From: Chloroflexota bacterium
GTDB lineage: Bacteria; Chloroflexota; FW602-bin22; JACPRP01
Reading direction: 5' to 3'
DNA: 31,553 bases
Assembly (NCBI GenBank): GCA_016210495.1
Contig: JACQUC010000265.1
Coordinates: 1 to 31,553 of the forward strand
In this document: one piece after another, positions 1 through 8,050 of the stretch
How positions within the stretch are numbered: position 1 is the first letter of the stretch
Layout: each line of letters opens with the position of its first letter
Made by a program: the position numbers and the translations under genes
The notes under the pieces: generated by a model
What the model saw: only the letters and a program-made list of their open reading frames with translations
Database searches by the model: none
What the model was told of the DNA's origin: nothing

Positions 1-8
1 CTCGGCAC

Positions 9-160
9 CTATTATACCACAACACCTATCAATCGGTCGATGGTTTATTTGCAACATCCCTCAATCTTGGCCCTTCACCCAGCAGGTGAAGACTGGGGCA
101 TGAATCCACGGATTGAGGATTGCCGCGCGTTGCAGGAGGCACCACGACCCGGTATAATAG
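9..160. repeat. Imperfect nested inverted repeat upstream of dedA
   Basis: CTATTATACC at 9-18 is the exact reverse complement of GGTATAATAG at 151-160. Inside it CCTCAATC (59-66) pairs with GATTGAGG (111-118), and CTTCACC (73-79) pairs with GGTGAAG (85-91) around a 5-base loop. The three nested pairs lie in the right order for one long interrupted hairpin of about 150 bp, such as a decayed MITE-like element. The right arm contains the -10 box of the promoter at 130-158. No convincing gene is seen in 1-338; the short open frame at 40-288 has no ribosome-binding site or recognisable domain. Confidence 0.4.
130..158 (+). promoter_or_regulatory. Sigma-70-like promoter for the dedA-hsd operon
   Basis: TTGCAG at 130-135, a 17-base spacer and a perfect TATAAT at 153-158. 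Transcription would start near 165 and leave a leader of about 174 bases before the dedA start. No other equally good promoter is seen before hsdR, so dedA, hsdR, hsdM and hsdS may share this one. Confidence 0.6.
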
Positions 161-164
161 CGGC

Positions 165-338
165 CACCGGTGAGCGGCATCGTGCTCATACCAAGTGCGC
201 TTGGGTGCGTCCTATGTTGCCGAGGGTGAAGTCCTGCAGCCGCACTGCACGGTTGGTATCATCGTCTCCACGAACTCGCTTGCCATAGGGGCAAGCGTGC
301 GTCTCTAGCGATTGAGACGAACGGTAGAGGGGGAGTCA
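165..338 (+). promoter_or_regulatory. Structured 5' leader of dedA, class not recognised
   Basis: The leader contains several clear hairpins. CCAAG (191-195) pairs with CTTGG (200-204) around a four-base loop. CGCTTGCC (277-284) pairs with GGCAAGCG (290-297). GTCTC (301-305) pairs with GAGAC (314-318). In addition ATACCAA (188-194) can pair with TTGGTAT (253-259), which excludes the first hairpin, so two alternative folds are possible. It matches no riboswitch class I recognise. No U-run follows the hairpins, so a translational rather than a terminator mechanism would be the simpler guess. Confidence 0.3.
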
Positions 339-929
339 ATGGAGGAGGACAGCGGCGTGCTTGAGCGGGGGCGGCCCTGGGACGACGCGCGGGTGCGGCA
401 GTTGATGATCCTCGCCGCTATCGCGCTTGTCGCGGTCGTGGTCGCGGGGGTGTACGCGTGGCGCTCGGGTATTGGACCGGAGCAACTGGCCGGGCTGGGC
501 TATCCCGGCGTCTTCCTGGTCACGTTCATCTCCGGCGCCGGCATCCTGTTGCCGGTTCCTGGCCAGGCTACCGTTATGGCCGCCGGAGCCCTCTGGAATC
601 CCCTGATTGTAGGCATTGTGGCTGGTGTCGGCAACTCCACGGGCGAGATGGTCGACTACGCCGCCGCTCGCGCTGGCGCGGTGGTGCTGCAAGCCAATCG
701 GCGCCTGCGCTGGTTGGGCTCACTGGAGAAGTGGCTGGACCGCTACGGCTTCTTTGCCATTCTGGTGATGGCGCTGGTGCCCAACCCGATCTTCGACGCC
801 GTCGGCATTATCTCAGGTTCGCTCGGCTACTCGGCGCGCAAGTTCTGGGTTGCCACGGTCCTGGGCAACTCCGCCAAGTACGTGGGGATGGCCTACATAG
901 GAGAGACGGCCAGGGGCTGGTTTAGCTGA
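339..929 (+). CDS. DedA-family (VTT domain) membrane protein
   Basis: A 196-residue integral membrane protein of the DedA/VTT (SNARE-associated) family. These are thought to act in membrane lipid or proton homeostasis; the exact substrate cannot be read from sequence. A membrane segment lies at about residues 22-40. The VTT core runs from about 55 to 190, with LLPVPGQATVMAAG at about 70-83, GNSTGEMVDYAAAR at about 98-111 and ALVPNPIFDAVGIISG at about 145-160. The ATG at 339 was chosen because GAGGGGGAG lies a few bases upstream; an in-frame TTG at 312 has no such site. The stop is one base before the hsdR start, so it is probably translationally coupled to the restriction genes, an odd partner. 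A related fragment lies at 8890-9024. Confidence 0.85.
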   Translation: MEEDSGVLERGRPWDDARVRQLMILAAIALVAVVVAGVYAWRSGIGPEQLAGLGYPGVFLVTFISGAGILLPVPGQATVMAAGALWNPLIVGIVAGVGNSTGEMVDYAAARAGAVVLQANRRLRWLGSLEKWLDRYGFFAILVMALVPNPIFDAVGIISGSLGYSARKFWVATVLGNSAKYVGMAYIGETARGWFS

Positions 930-930
930 A

Positions 931-3312
931 ATGATCAACGAGGCCGATACCTGTCGCAGATACGTGGTTCCCAGGCTCGTTCAGGCGGGCTGGGACGACG
1001 AGCCGCACTCGTTTACCGAGCAGAAGACCTTCACCGACGGACGCATCCTTGTCTCCGGTAACAGGGTACGACGTGGGCCGCAAAAGCGGGCTGACTTCCT
1101 CCTGCGCTACACCCGCGACTTCCCTATCGCCGTCGTCGAGGCCAAGGCCGCGTGCATCCCCTCTGGCGACGGCATGCAGCAGGCCAAAGACTACGCCGAG
1201 ATACTCGACCTGAAGTTTGCCTACGCCACCAACGGCCAAGACATCCGCGAGCACGATTACCTGACGGGAACGGAGCGCGAGCTCGCTTCGTTCCCCCCGC
1301 CGGATGAGCTCTGGGCGCGCCTTCGGTCTGCCGAGGGCCTGGGAGACGACCTTGTTGCCAAACGACTGTTGACCCCCGCGAACCAAACCACAGGCAAGAC
1401 GCCACGGTACTACCAGGAAATCGCGATCAACCGAACGGTTCGCGCCTTACTCCAGGGGAAGCGCCGCGTTCTACTGACGATGGCCACCGGAACCGGAAAG
1501 ACCCTCGTCGCGTTCCAGGTCTGCTGGAAGCTGTGGAACGCAGGGTGGAACCTGTCCGGCCAGCACCGTCGACCCAGGATACTGTACCTCGCCGACCGAA
1601 ACATCCTGATCGACGATCCCAAGGACAAGATGTTCGCTCCCTTCGACGATGCTCGCTGGAAGATCCAAAACGGCGAGGCGAACAAAAGCCGCGAGATCTA
1701 TTTCGCCACCTACCAGGCTGTTGCTCGCGACGAGCGCCGCCCCGGCCTTTACAAAGAGTATCCCAAAGACTTCTTCGATCTGGTGATCGTGGACGAGTGC
1801 CATCGCGGCAGTGCCAGCGACGAGAGCAACTGGCGCGAAATCCTGGAGTACTTCGAGCCGGCCTACCAACTCGGGATGACCGCCACGCCGCTGCGCGAGG
1901 ACAACAAGGACACCTACGCCTACTTCGGTAATCCCGTTTACGTGTACAGCTTGCGCCAGGGCATCGAAGACGGATTCCTGGCCCCCTACCGGGTTCACAG
2001 GGTCCTGACTACCTACGACGCCCTTGGCTGGCGTCCCACCAGGGGCGAAGTAGACCGCTACCTGCGTGATATCCCCGATAGGGAGTACACCACCGAGGAC
2101 TTCGAGCGGCTCGTGGCGCTCCGCGCCCGTACCGAGGCCATCGCTCGGCACCTGACCGACTACCTCAAGAAGACCGACCGCCTCGCCAAGACCATCGTCT
2201 TCTGCGTCGACCAGGAACACGCCGACGAGATGCGCCGAGCCATCAACAACCTGAATGCCGACATCGCCAGACTTTACCCGGACTACGTGTGTAGAGTGAC
2301 GGCAGACGAGGGCGAAATCGGACGCGGACACCTGTCGGACTTCCAGGAGCTGGAAAGGGAGTCCCCGGCGATTCTCACCACCTCCCGCTTGCTCACCACT
2401 GGCGTCGACGTCCCCACCTGCAAGAACGTGGTCATCGCCCGAGTGATCGGCTCCATGACGGAATTCAAGCAAATCATCGGGCGTGGGAGCCGCGTGCGCG
2501 ACGATTACGGGAAGTTCTACTTCAGCATCATCGACTACGCCGGCAGCGCGACGGGTCTCTTCGCGGACCCCGAATTCGACGGGTGTCCGGCGCTGGTGAC
2601 GAGAGAAAACATCGACGACGGCGGCCAGGTCGTTCCCGGCAGCGAGCAGGTTCTGCAGGCCGAAGAGCTGCCTGGCAACGACGACTTTCGGTACGTCTCC
2701 GTGGATCAGCCCATTGCTCAGCCCAACGGCCAGGTGAGACCACGCAAGTATTACGTCGACGGCGGCCAGGTCCAGATCGTCGCCCACGTCGTGTACGAGC
2801 TGGATTCCAGCGGCAGGCAACTGCGCGTGGTCAAAATCGCCGACTACACCGCCGAAAAGGTGCGTCTGCTGTGTCCCTCCCCGCTCGATTTGCGGAGTTC
2901 CTGGGCCGATCCGAACCGGCGCTCGGAGATTATCGCGCTGCTGGAGGAACGCGGCATCGATTTCGACGAGCTGGCCGCCGCCACGAACCAACCTGACGCC
3001 GACCCGTTGGATCTCCTGTGTCACGTCGCCTACAGCGCGCCGCTCCGGACGCGCCGCGAGCGCGCCGACCAGGTGCGCAAAGACAGGAAGGAGTTCTTCG
3101 AGCGGTATGGCACCGAGGCCCGAGCCGTACTGAACGAGCTGCTCGATAAGTACGCCGAGCATGGCGTGGCCCAGTTCGTTATTCCGGACGTCCTGAGACT
3201 GCCGCCGATCTCCAATCACGGCAACGTCATCGAGATCGCCGGACTCTTCGGCGGAGCAGAACAGCTTCGCCAGGCCATCGGCGAGCTGCAAACGCTGCTG
3301 TACGCGGCATAG
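931..3312 (+). CDS. hsdR: Type I restriction enzyme R subunit (HsdR, EcoEI-like)
   Basis: A 793-residue motor and nuclease subunit of a type I restriction-modification complex, which translocates DNA using ATP and cleaves unmodified DNA. The N-terminal PD-(D/E)xK nuclease shows Asp55, then VVEAK with Glu70 and Lys72, then QQAKDYAE near 83-90. The helicase core has Walker A ATGTGKT at about 185-191 and DECH at 288-291, followed by GMTATP. QIIGRGSRVR marks the late helicase motif. The C-terminal third fits the EcoEI R-subunit C-terminal domain. It starts with ATG one base after the dedA stop without a strong ribosome-binding site, which suggests coupling. All expected motifs are present, so it looks functional. 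Confidence 0.93.
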   Translation: MINEADTCRRYVVPRLVQAGWDDEPHSFTEQKTFTDGRILVSGNRVRRGPQKRADFLLRYTRDFPIAVVEAKAACIPSGDGMQQAKDYAEILDLKFAYATNGQDIREHDYLTGTERELASFPPPDELWARLRSAEGLGDDLVAKRLLTPANQTTGKTPRYYQEIAINRTVRALLQGKRRVLLTMATGTGKTLVAFQVCWKLWNAGWNLSGQHRRPRILYLADRNILIDDPKDKMFAPFDDARWKIQNGEANKSREIYFATYQAVARDERRPGLYKEYPKDFFDLVIVDECHRGSASDESNWREILEYFEPAYQLGMTATPLREDNKDTYAYFGNPVYVYSLRQGIEDGFLAPYRVHRVLTTYDALGWRPTRGEVDRYLRDIPDREYTTEDFERLVALRARTEAIARHLTDYLKKTDRLAKTIVFCVDQEHADEMRRAINNLNADIARLYPDYVCRVTADEGEIGRGHLSDFQELERESPAILTTSRLLTTGVDVPTCKNVVIARVIGSMTEFKQIIGRGSRVRDDYGKFYFSIIDYAGSATGLFADPEFDGCPALVTRENIDDGGQVVPGSEQVLQAEELPGNDDFRYVSVDQPIAQPNGQVRPRKYYVDGGQVQIVAHVVYELDSSGRQLRVVKIADYTAEKVRLLCPSPLDLRSSWADPNRRSEIIALLEERGIDFDELAAATNQPDADPLDLLCHVAYSAPLRTRRERADQVRKDRKEFFERYGTEARAVLNELLDKYAEHGVAQFVIPDVLRLPPISNHGNVIEIAGLFGGAEQLRQAIGELQTLLYAA

Positions 3313-3326
3313 GAAGGGGATCCGTC

Positions 3327-3386
3327 TTGGCCGCGCGGGAGCGATATCGCGAGTTCTGGGAAAAAGAGGGCGAGCCAAAACCGTGA
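3327..3386 (+). CDS. Possible 19-residue leader peptide before hsdM
   Basis: A TTG-initiated frame of 19 codons encodes MAARERYREFWEKEGEPKP. GGAAGGGG at 3312-3319 sits about 7 bases before the TTG. The TGA stop at 3384-3386 overlaps the GTG start of hsdM (GTGA), an arrangement typical of translational coupling. No family is recognised. It could be a chance frame; the overlap and ribosome-binding site are the only support. Confidence 0.25.
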   Translation: MAARERYREFWEKEGEPKP

Positions 3387-4925
3387 ATGTAGATCGAAAG
3401 CGCGGTCATCCTACTGCTACCACCGCCCAGCGTCTCAGCTCAATCGTCAAGTCCGCTCGCGACATAATGCGGAAAGACAAGGGGCTCAACGGCGATCTCG
3501 ACCGGCTGCCCGTGCTCACCTGGATCATGTTCCTCAAGTTCCTCGACGACATGGAGCAGATCAGAGAGACGGGCGCCTTCCTGAAGGGCGAGAGGTTCCG
3601 ACCCGCTATCGAGCCACCATACCGCTGGCGCGACTGGGCGGCAAAGGAAGATGGCATCACCGGCCCTGAGCTGATCGCCTTCGTCAACAACGACGAGGCG
3701 ATGCGTCCCGACGGCACGCGTGGCCCAGGGCTCTTCGCCTACCTGCGTGGTCTTCAGGGGGCAAACGGCGGCGACCGTCGTGACGTGGTTGCCACGGTTT
3801 TCAGAGGCACGGTCAACCGCATGATCAACGGTTACCTCCTGCGCGATGTCGTCAACAAGGTCGACGGCATCCGTTTCACGTCTTCGGAGGAGATACATAC
3901 CCTCGGACACCTCTACGAGTCGATGCTCAAGGAGATGCGCGATGCCGCCGGCGACTCCGGCGAGTTCTACACCCCCCCGCTCCGTCGTGCGCTTTATGGT
4001 CGAAGTTGTCGATCCCTGCCTCGGCGAGACCGTCCTGGACCCCGCCTGCGGCACCGGCGGATTCCTCGTGGAATCGTACTGCCACCTGGAAAAGCGGTGC
4101 CAGACCGTGCAGGACAGTCAGACCCTGCAAGCCGCCACCATCTTCGGCGGCGAAGCCAAGCCGCTGCCCTATCTGCTGGCCCAGATGAACCTCCTGCTGC
4201 ACGGCCTGGAATTCCCTCAAATCGACCCCGGCAACAGCTTGAGGTTCCCGCTAAGGGAGATGGGCGACCGGGAGCGTGTCGACGTGGTGCTCACCAACCC
4301 GCCTTTTGGTGGCGAAGAGGAGCGCGGCGTTCTGGGGAACTTCCCCGAGGACAAGCAGACCTCGGAAACCGCCCTGCTCTTCTTACAGCTCATCATGCGC
4401 AAGCTGAGGCGTCGTCCCAGGCCCGGACGGGCCGCCGTCGTCGTACCCAACGGCACCCTCTTCGGCGACGGCGTGTGCGCCCGCATCAAGCAGGAGCTGC
4501 TAAAGGAGTTCAATCTGCACACCGTCGTGCGCCTTCCCAACGGGGTGTTCGCGCCCTACACCAGCATCCCGACCAATCTCCTCTTCTTCGACCGCTCCGG
4601 GCCGACAAAAGAGGTCTGGTACTACGAGCACCGGTTGCCTGAGGGCAAGAAGAATTACACCAAGACCCAGCCCCTGCAGTACGAGGAGCTCGCCCCGTGC
4701 CTGGCCTGGTGGAAGAATCGCGAGGAAAACGAGCGTGCCTGGCGTGTCCCCGTCGAGCACATCGTCGAGAACGCCTTCAACCTGGACATCAAGAACCCCA
4801 ATGCCACGCAGGACCTCGAACACGTGCCTCCGGAGCAACTGGTGGACGACATTATCAGGAAAGAGCAACGGATTGTGGAGATTATGGCGGAGGTCAAAGC
4901 GATGTTGCGGGAGGCGGGCGGATGA
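3383..4925 (+). pseudogene. hsdM: Type I modification methylase HsdM, frameshifted in a C7 tract
   Basis: The N6-adenine methyltransferase subunit of the type I system, about 513 residues once one base is removed. The N-terminal bundle (LTWIMFLKFLDDMEQ, about residues 47-61) is read from the GTG at 3383. After GEFYTP the reading frame changes at a run of seven C (3972-3978). The rest, starting RSVVRFMVEVV, is in the next frame and continues to 4925. In the joined protein, motif I DPACGTGGF is at about residue 219 and catalytic NPPF at about 305. As written, the first frame gives a 419-residue product without these motifs. The cause may be a sequencing error, a real mutation or slipped-strand phase variation. 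The stop overlaps the hsdS start (ATGA). Confidence 0.88.
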
Positions 4926-6133
4926 GTGAGGGGTGGCCGAAGGTCGCTCTGAGGGACGTGCTCAGGCCCGTGAGTCGGCCCGAGCCAGTCGACCCGAGCA
5001 AGACGTACCGAATACTCGGAGCCCATTGGTATGCGGTTGGCCTGTATACTAAGGATATCAAGGCCGGTTCCCAAATTCGCGCTGACACCATCTATCGTGT
5101 CAACTCTGGCGACTTCGTATACAATCGCCTCTTTGCATGGAAAGGCTCGTTTGCTATCGCTTCGGAGGAAAACGACGGGTGCTACGTATCAAATGAATTT
5201 CCCTGTTTCCAGGTAGATTCCGGACACGTTTATGCCCAGTTCTTGCATTACTGTTTCAGTCGACCATCTGTCTGGGAGGATGCACTCAGACTAAGCAGTG
5301 GTGGAACTCCCACCAGCAGGAACCGTTTGAAGGAAAACAATTTCCTCTCAGTGCGAGTGGCCCTCCCGCCGCCACCAGAGCAACGCCGGATCGTGGCGCG
5401 GATTGAGGAACTGGCGGCGAAGATAGAGGAGGCACGGACGCTGCGGCAGGTGGCGTCGCAACAGATGGCTAGGCTGCTACCCAGGATGACTTCTCACTTG
5501 CTGGATGGGCAACAATGGGAACTGCAGCGCCTCGAGACACTGCTTGCAGAGCCTCCAAGGAATGGGCTCTCGCCACAGCGAGAAGTGCTCGAGTATGGAA
5601 GACCAATGCTGCGAATAAGCTCCGTATCAAGTAGCCCGAACCGATTCGTGGACCTTACGGCCTGTAAGAAGGTCGACGCTTCCGACGCTCTGGCCGATCC
5701 TTTTGTCGTCCAGGAGGGCGATGTCTTCGTAGTTCGCTACAATGGTGACATTAACCGGCTCGGCAAGGCAGCAATCCTTCGAACCACCCTCGACCATACC
5801 GCTGTCTATCCCGACAAGCTAATTCGACTCAGGGCAAACCATGCCAAGATGGACCCGGACTTTCTGGTCTATGCCCTGAGTTCACGCCCCGTGCGCCTTC
5901 AGGTAGAGCAACTTGGCAAGACCACAGCGGGACAGATAGGAATTAGCGGGACCGACGTGAAATCATTCGTAATCCCCGTGCCTCCACTCCTCGAGCAGCG
6001 CCGTATCGTCGCCCAACTAGACGACCTGCAGTGCAAGATCGATAGCCTCAAGCATCTACAGACACAAACTGCCACCGAACTTGATGCTCTAGTCCTGTCT
6101 ATCCTCGACAGGGCTTTCAAGGGGGAGTTGTGA
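4922..6133 (+). CDS. hsdS: Type I specificity subunit HsdS
   Basis: A 403-residue DNA-recognition subunit that sets the target sequence of the HsdRMS complex. It has the two-fold layout of the family. A first target-recognition domain occupies about 1-150 and ends in LPPPPEQRRIVARIEEL plus a helical spacer (about 152-190). A second domain follows (about 195-350), then a matching repeat VPPLLEQRRIVAQLDDL and a second helix to the C-terminus. The ATG at 4922 overlaps the hsdM stop, so it is coupled to hsdM. GC content is lower here than in hsdR, as is common for variable specificity genes. Its own stop overlaps the ATG of the higB remnant (TGATG). Confidence 0.92.
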   Translation: MSEGWPKVALRDVLRPVSRPEPVDPSKTYRILGAHWYAVGLYTKDIKAGSQIRADTIYRVNSGDFVYNRLFAWKGSFAIASEENDGCYVSNEFPCFQVDSGHVYAQFLHYCFSRPSVWEDALRLSSGGTPTSRNRLKENNFLSVRVALPPPPEQRRIVARIEELAAKIEEARTLRQVASQQMARLLPRMTSHLLDGQQWELQRLETLLAEPPRNGLSPQREVLEYGRPMLRISSVSSSPNRFVDLTACKKVDASDALADPFVVQEGDVFVVRYNGDINRLGKAAILRTTLDHTAVYPDKLIRLRANHAKMDPDFLVYALSSRPVRLQVEQLGKTTAGQIGISGTDVKSFVIPVPPLLEQRRIVAQLDDLQCKIDSLKHLQTQTATELDALVLSILDRAFKGEL

Positions 6134-6300
6134 TGGCACGATGTCTTCAAGTCCGCGCAGTTCGCAGTGTCAGATGCCCGTTGCACGGATCTCGGGCGCG
6201 CTCAATCCGTCTCAATGACCAGTATCGGCTTGTCGTCGAAATCACTGGTCATTCCAGGAAGAAAGTGCTGAATATCATTGCTATCGAGGATTACCACTAG
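6133..6300 (+). pseudogene. higB: Truncated HigB/RelE-type toxin remnant
   Basis: A 55-codon frame starts at the ATG that overlaps the hsdS stop. Residues from about 16 onward (PLHGSRARSIRLNDQYR, then VVEI, ending IIAIEDYH) match the C-terminal half of HigB toxins, which typically end SIRxNDQYR...VxIxDYH. The usual N-terminal half of about 40 residues is missing, and the first 15 codons resemble nothing in the family. HigB is an mRNA interferase of about 92 residues, so this copy is probably inactive. The intact antitoxin gene follows 16 bases later in the usual higB-higA order. Recombination at the end of hsdS probably removed the toxin start. Confidence 0.7.
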
Positions 6301-6316
6301 GGAGTGTAGGTGAACC

Positions 6317-6619
6317 ATGGCAGATCGAAAGGTTGCCGAGGTCTTTCCACCTGGAGATTACATAAAGGAAGAGCTAGAGGCTCGGGGATGGACTCAGATT
6401 GAGTTGGCTGAGATACTCGGACGGTCTCCGAGAATGGTTAATGAGATCATTTGTGCGAAAAGAGGCATTACGCCCGACACAGCCAAGGGGCTGGGGAATG
6501 CATTCGGCACGGGTGCCCAAGTCTGGCTAAATCTGGAGTCTGCATATCGACTTTCGCGCGCCCACGAGCAGGATGAAAGTGTCGCCAGGCGTGCCCGGCT
6601 TTACACGAAGGCCCCATAA
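6317..6619 (+). CDS. higA: HigA-type antitoxin, XRE-family regulator
   Basis: A 100-residue antitoxin and DNA-binding repressor. The helix-turn-helix runs from about 24 to 45 (TQIELAEILGRSPRMVNEI), and the opening FPPGDYIKEELEARGW is typical of HigA. The C-terminal part VWLNLESAYRLSRA is also characteristic. Its normal role is to bind and neutralise HigB and repress the operon. The ATG at 6317 is preceded by GGAGTG/AGGTG. Because the neighbouring toxin is truncated, it may be an orphan antitoxin or now serve only as a regulator. Confidence 0.85.
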   Translation: MADRKVAEVFPPGDYIKEELEARGWTQIELAEILGRSPRMVNEIICAKRGITPDTAKGLGNAFGTGAQVWLNLESAYRLSRAHEQDESVARRARLYTKAP

Positions 6620-6765
6620 GGGAAATGGTTAAGCGCAGATGGCTCGAACCTTCAGAGAATGCGGAGGTGCTCGAAAAGCGCGTACTTGGGTAGTGGTCAG
6701 TTTGAAAGCGGGAAGTCGGGCGAGGCCATAGATTGCAAGAACACCTGTTCTAGTGGCGCGGTTTG

Positions 6766-6815
6766 TGCTATGATAGCAAGGCAGGAGTTGACAACCAACC
6801 AAATGGTGCTATTAT
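6766..6815 (+). promoter_or_regulatory. Two candidate promoters for the DUF433/PIN-like pair
   Basis: The better candidate is TTGACA at 6788-6793, 16 bases, then TATTAT at 6810-6815. Transcription would start near 6822, only about 12 bases before the ATG at 6834, with GGGAG between. A second candidate is the extended -10 TGCTATGAT at 6766-6774, which matches the extended -10 signature elsewhere in the window but lacks a clear -35. No convincing gene is seen between 6620 and 6833. Confidence 0.5.
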
Positions 6816-6833
6816 GGGCGTGGGAGTCTTGTT

Positions 6834-7538
6834 ATGGGCAATATAGTTGAGTTCCCAGATACCAAGAGACGGGGGCAGGAGTTGGTAGGCAGGCTTGGCT
6901 TCTATAGCGCAGCCGAGGCAGCAAGGATTACTAGGGTTCCGCTGTGGACCTTGGGAGCATGGCGCCGGGAGGGGGTAATTGTTCCATCAGTGGAATGGGT
7001 GGATGAGCAGGGCAAGGCACGCCTTGGCTACACGTTTGAAAGCCTGGTCTTCTTGCGCCTGATCAGAATGCTACGAGAGCAGCGCATTACCTTGCTGAAA
7101 GCTGCTGCAGCCGTACGCTCCATACGGGAGCGCTTTGGGCCGCTCGGTAGCAACTGGGCAGAAGCCCGAATATTCGCTGACAAGGGCAAAGTATTTGTCT
7201 ACAAGCGCGACGAATGGGAAACTACGGTAGCCCCTACCCACCAAAGGGTAATTGAGCAACTTTTTGGGGAAGACTTCGCCGGCTTGAGGGACCGGGCCGA
7301 TGCCTTACTCATCCCCAAGGAGTTTAAGCGTTACGTTGAAATCGATCCCGCCATTAGAAACGGTCTTCCAATCGTGCGAAACACGACACTCCCGACTAAT
7401 GTCATACATAGCTTGAGGCGGCAAAACTACAAGTACGAGCAAATTCAAGCCATGTATCCCTTTATTGAGCGAAGCAAAATAATCGGTGCTGACAGGTACG
7501 AGGAGTTCCTTGATAGCCCCGTGAGTAAAGTTGCGTGA
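6834..7538 (+). CDS. VapB45-like antitoxin: MerR-like HTH plus DUF433
   Basis: A 234-residue protein with an N-terminal MerR-like helix-turn-helix at about 20-50 (YSAAEAARITRVPLWTLGAW) and a C-terminal DUF433 region at about 165-220 (YVEIDPAIRNGLPIVRNTTLPT). Length and order match the mycobacterial VapB45 type of antitoxin. It probably represses its own promoter and neutralises the downstream PIN-like protein. GGGAG precedes the ATG at 6834. The stop overlaps the next start (GTGA), so the pair is translationally coupled. Assignment rests on domain pattern and gene order. Confidence 0.7.
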   Translation: MGNIVEFPDTKRRGQELVGRLGFYSAAEAARITRVPLWTLGAWRREGVIVPSVEWVDEQGKARLGYTFESLVFLRLIRMLREQRITLLKAAAAVRSIRERFGPLGSNWAEARIFADKGKVFVYKRDEWETTVAPTHQRVIEQLFGEDFAGLRDRADALLIPKEFKRYVEIDPAIRNGLPIVRNTTLPTNVIHSLRRQNYKYEQIQAMYPFIERSKIIGADRYEEFLDSPVSKVA

Positions 7539-8050
7539 GATTCTTTTCCGATGCATGCACTCCCCTGCCCGTTGTGGAGAAACTACGTAAATTGGAGTGG
7601 GATGTGCAGACTGCCCATGAAGCGGGCATGGCACACAAAATCGTAGAAGATCAGTTGGTACATTATGCAACGACACAAGAAAGGATCTTCTTGACCTTTG
7701 ACGAACTAAGAGGCGAACACGGGGAACGGGTTTCACGTGAGTTGCGAGAAAACGGAGGGAAAGTGATAAAAGTCGGTGGGGGGCCTGCGCAGGACCCCTA
7801 TCGAGCAGTGGGCAAATTGCTATTCCACTATCCAGTTTGGCATGCCTTCTTCAATGCCCAAGACGGAGTGGCTGCTGTCGAAGACCTCAAGGGTTGCAAA
7901 ACATTTCGCCCCGATGAATACCACCACAAGTACCACTCCACTGACGCTAGGCAGTTTGACGCATATCTTGAAGCACGCAAAAAGCAAACGCGTGCCAGGC
8001 CGAAGCGCAAGAAGAAGCCAGCCGACCCTTCCCAGTTATCAATGGCCTAA
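7535..8050 (+). CDS. VapC45-like toxin, DUF5615 PIN-like nuclease
   Basis: A 171-residue product starting at a GTG that overlaps the antitoxin stop. The opening MRFFSDACTPLPVVEKLR carries the first acidic residue of PIN-like (DUF5615) proteins. IFLTFDELRGEHGER corresponds to the second acidic motif. The expected role is RNA cleavage as the toxin of a type II pair. The C-terminal tail (about 147-163) is very basic, KKQTRARPKRKKK, which would suit RNA binding and is longer than in typical short PIN proteins. No terminator hairpin is seen after it, and nothing recognisable lies in 8051-8228. Confidence 0.65.
   Translation: MRFFSDACTPLPVVEKLRKLEWDVQTAHEAGMAHKIVEDQLVHYATTQERIFLTFDELRGEHGERVSRELRENGGKVIKVGGGPAQDPYRAVGKLLFHYPVWHAFFNAQDGVAAVEDLKGCKTFRPDEYHHKYHSTDARQFDAYLEARKKQTRARPKRKKKPADPSQLSMA

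Noticed and set aside
40..288. Open frame of 82 codons upstream of dedA
   Set aside because: It overlaps the inverted repeat, promoter and structured leader, and has no ribosome-binding site or recognisable domain.
1471..3378. Long minus-strand open frame (635 codons) opposite hsdR
   Set aside because: It lies antisense to a gene with all expected helicase and nuclease motifs, has no domain pattern, and is explained by the high GC content.
6659..6850. Open frame of 63 codons before the DUF433 gene
   Set aside because: It runs through both candidate promoters and has no domain; probably chance.
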